The translations under genes were made by a program, and so were the position numbers. A stretch of 58,000 bases of DNA from Adiantum capillus-veneris (taxonomy: Eukaryota > Streptophyta > Polypodiopsida > Polypodiales > Pteridaceae). Within the stretch, counting starts at the first letter, position 1; every line of letters starts with the position of its first letter. Shown here piece by piece: positions 1 to 11,040 of the stretch. The notes under the pieces are model-generated. The model made no database searches. It was not told the DNA's origin and saw nothing but the letters and a program-made list of their open reading frames with translations. Location of the stretch: the NCBI GenBank assembly GCA_014529385.2, contig CM043942.1, positions 9,430,001 to 9,488,000 of the forward strand, read 5' to 3'.

Positions 1-60
1 TCCATCTCTGTGTGCTTTGTGCTTGTCTTGTGTAGCTCTCTTGCATCCTCATTCTTTACA
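1..60 (+). repeat. End of copia-1 5' LTR
   Basis: Identical by eye to 4203-4262, ending in TTTACA directly before the primer binding site. Only the last 60 bases of the LTR lie in the window. Confidence 0.9.
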
Positions 61-78
61 TGGTATCAGAGCCTGGTG
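61..78 (+). other. Copia-1 primer binding site (initiator tRNA-Met type)
   Basis: TGGTATCAGAGCCTGGTG follows the LTR end directly. TGGTATCAGAGC is the standard plant copia primer binding site, complementary to the 3' end of initiator tRNA-Met. Confidence 0.9.
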
Positions 79-140
79 CAGGCAAGAGAGGCTAAGAGAG
101 CAAGAGCATCACAATCCCTTCGTTCACAATCCACGACCAG

Positions 141-1998
141 ATGCCAAAGTTTCTGAACAGGTTTTTCGCACAAGTTTCTGAACAGGTCTCCAAAGTGCAG
201 TATACAGAGATTTACTGTACAAGTACATTGGTTGTATGTACGCTTGATTGTGGACACTCGTTGAGTGTAGAAAAGCGTTACAGGTACCACGATAGCAGGT
301 TCAGCAGATTTGCAGGTTTTTGCAGATTGCAGCTATTTTGTCTTAGTGCTTCAAGATGTCTGACGGTGGGGAAACCATCTCAAGGCAGGGGGAGTCAAAG
401 AGGTCGTGGTGCAGGATCAAGCAGGCAGCAACATACTCCAGATAGCAGAGAATGTTGGACTTGTGGTGAAAGAGGTCACATGTCACGTGACTGTCCAAAG
501 GGAAAAGCAAGTGGAAAGAGAGAACAGGGCTACTATGCATCTACTAGAAGAGATGCAGATGATAGCAAAAACGAGCGCATGTTTGTTATGCAGCATGTAA
601 TGAATACAATGACTGCAGAGAATTCCACCGAAGATGATGTTTGGTATGTGGATTCACGTGCCTCTAATCACATGACGTCTCGTGGAGAGTGGTTTAGAGA
701 TATGCACAAACCAGATGTGTCAGGCTATGTGCAGACAGGAGATGACACAGCTCACCCCATTGCTCATGTAGGGGACATACCTCTAAATACGAAGAGTGGG
801 AAATCAAAGTACTTAGCAGATGTACTTCATGTCCCAAACATTACAAATAATCTTGTTTCGATTGGACAAATGGTTGAGCAGGGTTTGCAGGTTCGCTTCA
901 ATCCAAATGGCTGTTATGTAGAAGATTTCCAAAATGGCTGTAAGCTGATCACAGAGGGCAAATGTGTGGGCAGAATGTTTACGCTGAATGTAGACATGCC
1001 TGAGGTAAAAGCTGCATTATTTGCATAGGGCACAGGTGTTGTGGTTGATGTTGACATTTGGCACAAACGCATTGGCCATGTCAATGAGCAGAGATTGCGC
1101 AACATGCAATCAAAACAGATTGTAAAATGTTTGCCCAAATTCAAGGTGGATGGTATGCATAAAGTGTGTGCAGCATGCCAGTTTGGAAAACAGTCAAAGG
1201 GCTCATTTCCACATGAGCGCAATGTATGTAAAAAGCCACTTGAGGTGGTGCACACAGATGTTTGGGGTCCAACCGATACTGCAAGTATACATGGTTGCAG
1301 GTATTATGTCTCTTTCATTGATGACCATACAAGGAAAGTATGGGTCTACTTCATGCGTAACAAGTGAAGTGTTTGGTCACTTTCAAGACTTCAAAGTCAT
1401 GATTGAGAAGGAGACAGATATGCAAATCAAGACATTGAGTTCAGATGGAGGGGGAGAGTACTTATCCAATGATTTTTTAGATTTTCTGCGAATGCATGGT
1501 ATACGCAGGCAGTTTACATGCAGATATACTCCACAACAGAATGGGGTTGCAGAAAGGAAAAACAGGCACATTGCAGAGGTTGCACGTGCATTGATGAATG
1601 AGAAGAACATGCCTCATCATTTCTGGGCTGAATCAGTAAATACAGCTGTGTACATTATGAACAGGACACCTACAACTGCGGTGCATGATGTAACACCTGA
1701 GGAAAAGTTTACAGGTACAAAGCCTGATTTGGCACACTTGAAAGTGTTTGGCTGCATAGCTTACGTGCATGTACCAGATGAGTTGCGTAGGAAATTGGAT
1801 CCTAAAGCAGAGAAATGTATTCTTGTGGGATATTCCCTTGAACAAAAGGGGTACAGGTGCTACAATCCTACTACACGAGAATTACGAGTGAGCAGAGATG
1901 TAGTCTTTGATGAGATGAGCAGCTGGTACAGTAATGCACATGGCACTATTGAGGCTGATGTAAAAGATGATGTGGTTGTACAGAATGTGAGGCCATAG
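141..1998 (+). pseudogene. Copia-1 gag (truncated), protease and integrase
   Basis: The zinc knuckle CWTCGERGHMSRDC (CX2CX4HX4C) is followed by a copia protease-like segment with DSRASNHMT, where the usual DSGA reads DSRA. Integrase follows with its HHCC finger (WHKRIGH to CAACQFGK) and catalytic region (HTDVWGP, SSDGGGEY, NGVAERKN), so the D, D, E residues look present. The frame is broken by a TAG at 1026-1028, a frameshift near 1365 and a TAG at 1996-1998. The knuckle lies only about 390 bases after the primer binding site, so most of gag is missing. The apparent start at 141 probably lies in leader or deleted gag sequence. The product would have been the Gag-Pol polyprotein processed in virus-like particles. 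Confidence 0.85.
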
Positions 1999-2007
1999 TC
2001 ACAGGTT

Positions 2008-3969
2008 TTGAGTGGACCACAAGAGTCCTCTTCTCGTGGCTCTGTTGAGAAACCATGGAATGGTAGACTACATACGCAGGTTACTCCACCAATAGGTACA
2101 GGGAATGTATCACGAAAAGGAAAGGAAAAGATTGATGAACCTCCCTTTATGGCTGATGCATCATCAGGTTTTTCACATGTAGACATCGATTCAGATGGTT
2201 CTGAACAAAGTCTTGATGAGGAATTTGGAATTCCGGCTGTCAGGACACCTGGTGTAAGGAAAGTACAAGAAGATGCTAGAGGGCAAAGGAGTGACCCAGT
2301 ACTGCGCAGATCTAATAGAGTCAGAAATCCAGTTCAGAAATTGACTTATGATGGGTATCTAGCGCATCACCAAGCCTACATGGCTAAGGTGATACAGGAT
2401 GTGGAGCCCACATGTTTTGAGGATGCAGTTGGAAATGTGCATTGGGATGATGCAATGAATGAAGAGATGGCTGCATTGGAAGCAAACGACACATGGGAGT
2501 TGGTGCCATTGCCAAGTGGCAAGAAAGCTATTAGCTGTAAATGGGTGTATAAAACCAAGCATAAGGCTAATGGTAACATTGAGCGTCACAAGGCAAGGCT
2601 GGTCGCAAAGGGTTATGCACAGACGTATGGCATAGACTATGAGGAGACCTTTGCTCCAGTGGCAAAGATGACGACTGTGAGAGCTGTCATAGCAGTGGCT
2701 GCATCTAGAGGATGGATTATGCATCAAACGGATGTAAAGAATGCCTTCTTGAATGGTGAGTTGCAAGAGGAAGTGTATATGGATCATCCACCTGGTTATG
2801 TCGATCCAGGTTACCCAGATTATGTATGCAGACTTCTCAAAGCTTTGTATGGTTTGAAGCAGGGCTCTAGAGCATGGTATGACAGGATTTCCAAGTATCT
2901 TGTCAGTATTGGTTTTAGGAGATCTCATGCTGATCATTCACTCTATGTACGTGAGAGTGATGTGGGGATTGTGGTCATTACCATATATGTAGATGACCTT
3001 ATTATTGTTGGTGACAATGCTATGGAGATTGACCATGTGAAGGGTCTTCTCAAACAAGAGTTTGAAATGAAAGATTTAGGCGAGTTGCGCTACTTTCTTG
3101 GCATTGAGGTGATCAGGACTCCAGAGGGTGTATGGCTATCACAGAGACAGTATGCTTTGGACATGTTGTCAAAGTATGGTATGGCTGATTGTAAGCCAAT
3201 TTCTATTCCCTTGGATGTGAATGCAAAGCTGAGTGCAGAGAAGGGTGATGTTGAGGATGTCAACATGTACAGGAAGATTGTGGGTAGTCTAATCTACTTG
3301 ACTATCACGAGGCCAGACTTGAGCTACACAGTAGGCTTGGAGAGTCAGTTCATGCAGCTTCTGAGGAAGCCACATTTGGATGGAGTACGACGCACACTTA
3401 GGTATGTGCAAGGTACTCTTGACTACACATTGTTCTATGCAACAGATGCATCATTAGCATTGTATGGGTATACAGATGCAGATTGGGCAGGTAGCATTGT
3501 TGATAGGAGATCTACGAGTGGCTTCATGTTCTCTTTTGGGAGTGCTGTTGTTACTTGGAGCAGCAAAAAGCAGCCTACGGTTTCTTTATCGAGCACAGAG
3601 GCCGAGTACAGAGGTGCAGCAATTGCGGCGTGCGAGGTAGCTTGGCTACGCACATTACTTGAGGACTTGGGAGTACAGGTGGACCAGCAGATTTTCATCC
3701 ATTGTGACAACCTTAGCAGCATGCAGTTGGCTAGGAACCTAGTGTTCCATGCCAGGACCAAACACATAGAGGTCCATTACCACTACGTTCGAGAGAAAGT
3801 GTTGGCGGGCGACATCGACTTGGTCTACGTCAACACAGAGGAGCAGATAGCGAATATCTTTACCAAGGCCCTCGGAGCTGAGAAGCTTCGACGTTTCCGG
3901 ACTATGCTTGGACTCTGCGATATGCAGAGCTTGAGGGGGAGTGTTGAGATGTTGAGCTCTACACCTTGA
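2008..3969 (+). pseudogene. Copia-1 reverse transcriptase and RNase H
   Basis: This long open stretch is in frame with the integrase segment and separated from it only by the TAG at 1996-1998. The copia RT begins with WELVPLPSGKKAISCKWVYK and carries the active-site YVDD at about 2986-2997, followed by GSLIYLTITRPDLSY. RNase H follows with TDADWAGS, STEAEY and HCDNLSS, so its acidic residues look intact, and it ends with the copia signature NIFTKALG. It would copy element RNA into cDNA. The domain is full length for the family, but the upstream stops prevent its production as part of Gag-Pol. Confidence 0.93.
3931..3941 (+). other. Copia-1 polypurine tract
   Basis: TTGAGGGGGAG lies immediately before the LTR start TGTTGAGATG, the position expected of the plus-strand primer. 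Confidence 0.85.
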
Positions 3970-4262
3970 GCTGGCATCCACTACGGGTCTTGGCCGCTTA
4001 CGGCATTTACTCACTGGCGCGTTCGGTGACCGACACGGAGGATCTCTGCCTATGATTCTACAGCTGGACTACACTATAGTGCCAGCCTAGTACGCTTCTA
4101 GCGAGTTCACACTTAGTGACCGCATGTACATATGTGCTATTTTTCAGCTTTAGCACTTAGTCATTTTGTACTCTCTTTTCTTTGAAGAAGAAGAAGAAGC
4201 TTTCCATCTCTGTGTGCTTTGTGCTTGTCTTGTGTAGCTCTCTTGCATCCTCATTCTTTACA
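3942..4262 (+). repeat. Copia-1 3' LTR (321 bp)
   Basis: It begins TGTTGAG after the purine tract and ends TTTACA at the point where gypsy A coding sequence resumes. Its last 60 bases match positions 1-60. It includes a GAAGAAGAAGAAG stretch near 4184. Confidence 0.92.
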
Positions 4263-6872
4263 CGTTTTCCGTTCAATTTTCGTCATAATTGGACTACCAT
4301 AGACATTCAGTTTTTCTGTTGGAACTCTTTTTTTTGGTTTGCTAGTTTTCTTAGGTTTCAACAGTCTGGACTTAAATTCTGAGTCTTTAGCAACCTTAAG
4401 AAATCTTCCTGACACTTTATCCTTAGCACAATCAACAGCATGAATGTTCATAAGGAAATGTGTCTTACCCTCAAACTCCGGCATGGGTCTCAACCTGGTT
4501 GGTGTACTGATGTGGTGTCGTTTACTCTTGTATCTTTTTTGACGTCTCTCATTTTGGTTTGGGAAATTGTAGAAGATGTCATTGTCTTGATCTTGATTGT
4601 CGTCTCCCTCTGTATTTTCCGACTTCTCGTCATCCGCGTTATCCTTGTTTTCACTTTGATCAGAAGAATCATAAAATTCTTCTCCTTCCTGCTTGATTTC
4701 TTTAGTGGGGATGTCCACATAGCCCACTATCTTAATCTCAAGTTTCGTTTCTGTTTTATGGATCCTCGTATTCTCAGTATCTACCTTGTCCTCGTCCTCC
4801 TCCACAATTTTGCTCAACATGTAGTATGGTATGATATCGTAGCCATTCTCATCACAAAATTTGGTGGGAGTGACTTCATTGACGCATACATCCAATGTAG
4901 CTAAAATTTGAGACCATTCTAGGGGTTCGAGCTTCTCTTCAGGAAAAGGTTCTCGTATATAGGCATCGTCTTCCAAGACCCTCTCTAGTGTCCTTTCATC
5001 GTGGTCAAATTCACTACATTGAGATGCCCCACACATCCATATCTCTTTTTTCTTACAAAGCCACGCTGGGAATTCTGATCCACTAATGGTGGTTGAGTCA
5101 AATTCTTCCACAGGGGTTCTTGTGACATCATGGTAGCTATCATTTTTCATTTTTACGCGTGTAGTAGTTTTAGCATGTCTTAGATACAAATAATCATACC
5201 CCCAGTCCTGCACCATTTTGAGTTTCCTCATGAACGGCCTACCAAGGATAATTTCATAGTTGTTCTTCTTGCCGAAATCTACTATGGCAAAGGTATGTTC
5301 GTACTCTATGCCACAGGAAGATACCACGATTGCCTCAAGCAATCCTATAGGCCTTTCTATGTGCCCATCCGTCAGTTGCAATTTCATTCTAGTTGTTCGT
5401 ATTGCTGGTTTTCCGCATTTTTCCCATAGCAATTTGGTCGCAATGGCAATGCCAGCTCCACTATCAAGTATTGCCTTAGTTTCTATGCCATTATACTCAA
5501 CCGGTAGGGTCGTCTTGCCGTCTTCACCCTCACAATACTCTCCTACCTTGTTGAGTGGCACTGGTCTAGTGTTGACTTTCTTCGGTTCTGTGTCATTAAG
5601 CTCGGTTTCGAAGAACTTAAGAGGCGTCCTTATGCCAAATTTTTCAAGACATTTGCCCACTTCCGTCCACATGCTTGGCCTAATTTTTAACAATTCTGCC
5701 AATGTGATTGTACACTTGACCGGAGTGGTCAACAAGTCTGTCAGGATTTTAGTGTCCAATTGATTTGAACCGCCTATTCTCTGAGAAGGTACTCTTCGAA
5801 TTTCTGATCTTGCCTCATAGTCCCCCATATATGATGGCAAAAATATGAGAGATTGTGGTCTGCTATCTTCGGATGCAACTGAACCATTATCCCCTTGAAA
5901 TGATTTAACGTCCAAATCCCATGGAGTCTTATTCAAGTTCAGCTCCGAGAAAGGCGCTGACTCGACTGTTTTTGTCTCATATTTTTCTTGAGCTTTTCGC
6001 ACCGTTTCCCATAGCTCTTCAGGCCAATTTTCTTTCACAATAGGCGAATATGGTGGAAAATCTTTCAGTGATTCATCAGTGCTATTAGGTACATCTTTTG
6101 CATCCTCTACATCCGGCAAGGATTTAATGTTTTCTATCTTGTCGGGTATCCTTTGTTCGGTTTTGTGAGGTGTTTCATGGTTTGGTGGTTTGATTACTCT
6201 ATCTCCCGCTTCCATAGATGGAGGCTCCAGTAAATCTTGTGCAGTTTCAATCAGCATCTCTAGTCTCTGTTTTTCTATCTCTGGATATGGATATGTCATC
6301 CACCTTTGCTGTAGGGTCTGTCTATTCTTCAATCTTGCTTCATATGCTTGCAAGATTGCATCTAAGGGTTCATTGATATTATCTACCAATACCGACCCTC
6401 CTGAGCTTGCACTCTTTGGTCCTTCCGTTGATTTTAGAGAGTCAGACTCTCTTTGCTGTTTAAGTTGTTCTTGAGCTATCGTTAGCTCAGCTTCTACATC
6501 TTTTTGTTTTCGCTCACTTCTAGCTTTCATTTTCGCTCTTCGTTCTTTCCAAGGATTATCACGACTGACACTAGACTTGTCAGTCTTGATTTCTTCTTGA
6601 TTTTCATCGTTACTCTTGGGCTGATTGTCATTTTTCCTTGCTTGGGCTCTCATCAAGACCTTAACAGGAATCAGAGTTTCGTTTTCTGACCCTCCACTGG
6701 ACGGTAGCGCTCCCAGCATATTCAAGGTAGTTTTTGCTCCTTTGCTTAGGTTTTTAGGGCAATCAGGGATCAAGTGAGTAATTCCACACTCCGTGCAATA
6801 TGCGTTGACCCTAATGATTTTGTCATGAGCGCAATCCCTTAGCCAATGGTCTCCTCCACACTTGTAGCATGG
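4263..6872 (-). pseudogene. Gypsy A nucleocapsid zinc knuckles, linker and aspartic protease
   Basis: In the same frame as the capsid segment, just after a TGA at 6873-6875, come two zinc knuckles, CYKCGGDHWLRDC and CTECGITHLIPDC, both with CX2CX3HX4C spacing. A basic RAQARK stretch and a charged helical linker follow. A module with SGGSVLVD and YEARL motifs comes next, then ELLKIRPSMW. The retropepsin segment has AILDSGAG, with DSGAG encoded at about 5451-5465, and EIILGRPFM. Open reading continues for 840 residues from 6773 until copia-1 cuts it after IERKT. This part looks the least decayed of A. The tail is rich in acidic and Lys/Arg residues and resembles the equivalent parts of B and E. 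Confidence 0.88.
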
Positions 6873-8063
6873 TCATTTAGGCTGTTGAGGTGCTCCTGGA
6901 GCTCCTCTTTGTTGGTGCGCAATTCTTTGCCCGCTCATGCCTCCGTTGGCTATGAACAACAGTGTTCTTTCATCCAGGCTATATCGTCCTTCTCCCGCTG
7001 CCTGTGCAGCAGTTGGTGGTCCTGTATTTCCTATCATGCTCCATGTTTCTGGTGTAGAGAGTTCGTCCTGTGGATAATAGACAGAGTTTGCCGCATATCC
7101 ATTGGGCTCGTCGTAGTATGCATACATAGGTACCAAAGCCTTCTCGTCCGACTCAGCTACTGTGGGTGTGTATCTTATGCCGATTGGTCGTAATCCTGGT
7201 AGGGGTGGTTGTTGTCCCAACATTGGTTGTGGTCTTTCTGCACCTACAGGTCCTGGTAGGTTGCCAGTCTGATATCTAGGCATCGGTTGGACTTGAGGAG
7301 ATGTCGCCTGAGCTTGTGGAGCATATGGTCGTTCTCTCACATATCCCTTGTTATAATAACACTCCTCCGTTCCATGGTTTGTCCATTTTTGTTCACTCGA
7401 ACACCATTTTGGTTGTTTAGCTTGTGGTTTGGAATACAAGTTAATCTTTTTAAGCACTTCCTCTACAAGCTGCTCTTGGCTTACCGCTACTTCCCCCTTC
7501 AGTGTTGTCTTAGCAGACTTGCTCCCGCTTTGTTGTGAGGAAGAATCATCGTCAAGATCCTTGAACTCACCCTCTTTGTAGACCACACAATTGTCCACAA
7601 GGTATAGCGCTTCCTTGGTCAAATCATTCAACGTAGTGCTCCTTTTCATATGTAAGTCCTTTTGAAGATCTGCATTCCTTAGTCCTTCTATAAATATAAG
7701 CATAAGTCTGGACTGAGTTGGCAGTTCTTCCACAGGACAGAACTTAACATATCTTTTTAATCGGAGGGCAGCCTTTTGCACGGACTCTCCATCTTTCTGT
7801 TTGAATTTATGGATTTGCGAGACGGTATTATGAGCTATCCCCCTTTGTGAGAATTCCTCGATAAACTCGTCAAACACTTCCTCCATAGACTCAAAGTCTC
7901 TTCGCTCCACCGAGTCAAACCATGTAGCCGCATCATCCTCTAAGGTTAAACCGAATCCTGCAAATTGGGTAGGAAAGTCTAGCACCTCTTCAGCTCTAAT
8001 TACACGCACAAAGGCTGCTACATGATCTCTTGGATCCTTGCTTCCCGTATATTTCTTGTTTAC
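6873..8063 (-). pseudogene. Gypsy A capsid (retrotransposon gag domain)
   Basis: The capsid signature is clear: GLTLEDDAATWF, then FIEEFSQRGIAHN, QKDGESVQKAALRLKRY, LMLIFIEGLRNADLQKDL and a helix-rich end. This is the usual gypsy gag core. A Pro/Gln-rich region (QAQATSPQVQPMPRY, then QPMLGQQPPLPG) leads to the zinc knuckles. The segment is in frame with the N-terminal region across a TAG at 8064-8066 and with the protease part across a TGA at 6873-6875. Apart from those stops the frame is continuous, so decay is mostly by point mutation. Confidence 0.88.
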
Positions 8064-8066
8064 CTA

Positions 8067-9344
8067 TTTTTGCACTTGAGAAGGTCTTATTCTATGATGG
8101 TCTCCAAATCTCATCATGGGATCTCCCCGTCCTAGTCGATATACCTCCTCTTGTCTTCTGTAGTGGCCAAGTTCTTCTCCCAATGGTGCTCCTAATCCAT
8201 AATTTCTAACAGCTCTCGGGAGAGATGGTTCATCTCTCCGAACTCGTTCTCGGGGTGTTCTTCCAAGCTCAGTTGACCCCTGAGTCTTTGCCTTACTCTC
8301 TCCTTGATACTGTGCATAGAGTGGTGGTTCTTGTAAATCCCTTAACCCTCGTGCGGTTTGATAACCCTCTCGGGTTCGGTCTTGTTCTAATGTAGCACTC
8401 TGTCGAAGCCATGCCTGCAGTGATGGTTGAGTAGCTGGTTGGTCCTGGTAGTTGGTCGTCGGTGGTCGGGTAGAATGTGAGGTAGCATCATACTCTTCTG
8501 AAAAGGGATTAGTCGACTTGCTAGGGGAGTAGGTGGCTCTTGGTACCTCGTCGGGGCCATAGGTCGATGCTCCCGGAACTGTTGCCTTTTCAACCTCTTC
8601 TGGGAGAATACGTTTGTATTCTCGCCCGTATCTGTCAACAAAAACAATATCCTTCCCCATAGCAGTTTCATAAGAAAATAAGTAAAGAACCTTGTCTTTG
8701 CTTAATTCATTCGGGTAGGGTTCCTTGCATTGAAAGTAAGAGACTATTCCTTCGCTTTCATGCTTGTAAATCCCTACATTCTCATTATAGGTTGGGACTC
8801 TGGTTGTTTTCTTATCATACATAAAAAGCGCTCCAGGTCGATCAATGTTAGGAGGCGGTTCTTGGGTTTCTGAAACCATTTTCCCTTTGGCCACGTTATC
8901 CCCATATCTGTTGTAATCCTCAGGGTTACTTACTATCAGATAGTGGTTTCCCTTTTCGTCTCTGAATCTGTCTCCATCATCGTAGACTCAAATTATCTCT
9001 AGTCTCTGAGCCGGTCTTTCTTCAATACAGATACACTTGCGTCCCCAATAGTCAGAATAGACTAGGGCTCCCCTCGAGTTAGTTCCTTCCAAGAAGATTA
9101 TATTGAACTTGGTTTCGTTTAAAGGATGTAGGGAGGTGCTCCCCCCTGGCATTGGTCCTTCACCGTTGAAACCTACTGGCTGTTGACTCCCCATCATGAA
9201 GAAGGACTTTTCTGACGAAGTGTCAATATCACTTCCCTCTTCAATGATTGGTGCCAATGGGTCTAGTCTCGTCTGAGTTACACTCTCTTCTGTGGACGTG
9301 GTGCTAACTTGACTTTTTGACACTTTTAGCTCCCGACTTAACAA
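8067..9344 (-). pseudogene. Gypsy A N-terminal gag region with conserved unknown domain
   Basis: One frame runs through a TGA at 8988-8990. It holds repeated short beta-like motifs such as YWGRKCICIEER, KGNHYLIVSN, ENVGIYKHES, VLYLFSYET and IVFVDRYGREYKR. The same order of motifs appears in B (16380-15684) and C (40900-41488), which marks a real domain rather than chance. I do not recognise it. It is followed by a Pro/Ser/Arg-rich stretch up to RPSQVQK. No ATG is seen at the 9344 end, where the open stretch begins with TTG, so the true start may be further upstream or lost. It would be the N-terminal part of Gag, with unknown role. Confidence 0.75.
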
Positions 9345-9647
9345 AGGCTCCTGACCTCAAATACATAAGAATGAAAGTTTTGTTGCAAACTTAAAGCTTA
9401 CCTGGACTCCTTCTTCCTGTATAGCTTTGTGATGACCTTCTTCTGGGATCTACACAAGGATGGTTAGTCTGTTCACAAGTGATTTCCCTAAATTACCAAA
9501 AAATCTTTCAAGTATATATAGCAACCACTTAGTCAGTCTTCTGGTGGTCCAATTTCAATGATGAAATGATGGCTGGGATCTATATAGAGAGTATGTTCTA
9601 GCAGTATAGTCACAAAATGCAAAAAATGTCTGACTCACTACTTCCTT

Positions 9648-9665
9648 AGTCTATCGCGATAGACT
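9648..9665. promoter_or_regulatory. Leader palindrome A1
   Basis: AGTCTATCGCGATAGACT is a perfect 18-bp palindrome. It is the third copy in the sense direction of A. Its function is unknown. Confidence 0.8.
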
Positions 9666-9742
9666 GACAGTTTGCTCAGCACAAGTCAATTCAAAATTGT
9701 GACTTTACCCTTGGGTTCCAGTTACCCTCTATAGCCTATCCC

Positions 9743-9764
9743 TCAAGTTTTGTGAAGTTTGGAC
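9743..9764 (-). promoter_or_regulatory. Conserved leader box of unit A1
   Basis: On the minus strand it reads GTCCAAACTTCACAAAACTT and then GA. It lies 78 nt upstream of palindrome A1 in the sense direction. The same box occurs at 10341-10362 and in gypsy C at 39943-39963. Confidence 0.65.
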
Positions 9765-9945
9765 ACTTGGGTTGGGTTTTGGTCCCCTTTTAGTATTTTA
9801 GTCAGAGCTTGATTCTCTATCTGACCCTTAGATTGACCTTTAGTTATCTAAATGCCTTGAATTTTGGTGTGTCTGCTATTTAGGCCCTGATAAAGCTCTC
9901 CCTAGGGAAAATTTGAAAGAAAAGTTCCCCAGCAGAAAGTTCCTT

Positions 9946-9963
9946 GGTCTATCGCAATAAACT
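9946..9963. promoter_or_regulatory. Leader palindrome A2 (degenerate)
   Basis: GGTCTATCGCAATAAACT differs from copy A1 at three places, one of which is CG to CA in the core. It lies 298 bp from A1 and 299 bp from A3. Confidence 0.7.
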
Positions 9964-10042
9964 GAGCTCTTTCTTCATTTTCAGCTTTTTTTTCAAAGTT
10001 TTCCCCACATTTAGTTTAGTCTCCCCTTGTGTAGTGCATTGA

Positions 10043-10064
10043 CCAATTTTGGCACTGTTTGGAC
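10043..10064 (-). promoter_or_regulatory. Conserved leader box of unit A2 (diverged)
   Basis: On the minus strand it begins GTCCAAACAGTGCCAAAATT. It lies 79 nt upstream of palindrome A2 in the sense direction. Confidence 0.5.
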
Positions 10065-10244
10065 ATCTGGTCAAAGACTTCTTGCCCTTGTCTCTGAATC
10101 CAGACTCCAAACACCAGTTTTGAAGTTTTGGGGTCAAAATTGGTCTTCAAATTCACTAAATTTTTGTGAGTACCCTTGTATTGATGTGTTAAGCTTGTGG
10201 TGTAAGGGTTTTTTGCTTGTTGCTAGACAAACACCACCTTCACC

Positions 10245-10262
10245 AGTCTATCGCGATAGACC
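10245..10262. promoter_or_regulatory. Leader palindrome A3
   Basis: AGTCTATCGCGATAGACC is identical to A1 except for the last base. Confidence 0.8.
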
Positions 10263-10340
10263 AGGCAGTGAGCAATAGGGACTCAATTTTTTGTCTGTTT
10301 TTGCATAGTCTTGTTCCCTATGCCCATACAAGTCTATCCC

Positions 10341-10362
10341 CCAAGTTTTGTGAAGTTTGGAC
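10341..10362 (-). promoter_or_regulatory. Conserved leader box of unit A3
   Basis: On the minus strand it begins GTCCAAACTTCACAAAACTT. It lies 79 nt upstream of palindrome A3 in the sense direction and matches the box of unit A1. Confidence 0.65.
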
Positions 10363-11022
10363 TTATTTTGACCTCAAACTCAAGTACTTCAAAAATTTCA
10401 CTTTTCTCTGACAATTCACAACTCCATTGCACTTGAAGTGATGCAAATTTGATGACACTGCATCTTAAACTTGTGCACATCAGTCATACCTCATGACACA
10501 GTCAGTTTACCCTTGGCTAATGGTTATATCTCATCTTGGCCTCTTTTAGGTTCACTTAGTGTTTCCTTGTGACAATCACCTGTTTCTCTTTTTTTTTTTT
10601 TCTTTTGTTGGTTTTGGTCACAGTTTTTATGTTTTCTCGAGTGTTAAATCATAAATTTCAATGTCGACTCTTTTCACCCCTTTCAAGGGTATATGAGGTG
10701 GGTTTTGCTTTCAAGGCAAGCAAACAGCCTTATAGTTTCTTCTTTTTGTTTGTTTTTTGCGATTTTACAGCGTTTTTCTACTCTATTTCTTCACAAGTAT
10801 AACAAGCACTCAAAACCAAAAACCATAAGTCCTCATTATCCTATTTAACTAAATCTAACTAGTCGCAGATCCTCGGCAAGACACAGGCTTCCTGGCTATC
10901 CACTAGACCTCAGGATACTCTATCATGGATCTTGTTCTAAAAGTTTAAGCTCTCTCTAGTCAAAACTAAAGTAAGCTAACCATCACACGAGTGACGTAGA
11001 TCTCCCTACTTAAGGTCTTGTG

Positions 11023-11040
11023 TCCCCGACAGCGGCGCCA
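11023..11040 (-). other. Gypsy A primer binding site (tRNA-Asp-like)
   Basis: The minus strand reads TGGCGCCGCTGTCGGGGA one base after the LTR end. It resembles the TGGCGCCGTTGCCGGGGA type known from Athila/Tat gypsy elements. Confidence 0.88.

Larger units (their letters stand above)
1..4262 (+). mobile_element. Ty1/copia retrotransposon (copia-1), 5' LTR cut by window edge
   Basis: The first 60 bases are repeated at 4203-4262, which marks them as the two LTR ends. Between them lie a tRNA-Met-type primer binding site, a zinc knuckle, protease, integrase, reverse transcriptase and RNase H in copia order, and a purine tract. The element sits on the opposite strand to gypsy A and interrupts its coding sequence: the A reading frame resumes exactly at 4263. 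Two in-frame stops and one frameshift, plus a very short gag, make it non-autonomous. The left target-site duplication lies outside the window. Confidence 0.95.
9345..11022 (-). other. Gypsy A untranslated leader with three palindrome modules
   Basis: About 1.7 kb lie between the primer binding site and gag, with no coding signal. The leader is built of three degenerate units of about 299 bp. Each unit has a box close to GTCCAAACTTCACAAAACTT (minus strand) at 10341-10362, 10043-10064 and 9743-9764. A palindrome lies 78-79 nt downstream of each box, at 10245, 9946 and 9648. The rest is T-rich on the plus strand. Confidence 0.8.

Noticed and set aside
4440-4904. Hydrophobic 154-residue plus-strand frame
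   Set aside because: It is the antisense shadow of the acidic tail of gypsy A, whose sense frame has homologues in B and E.
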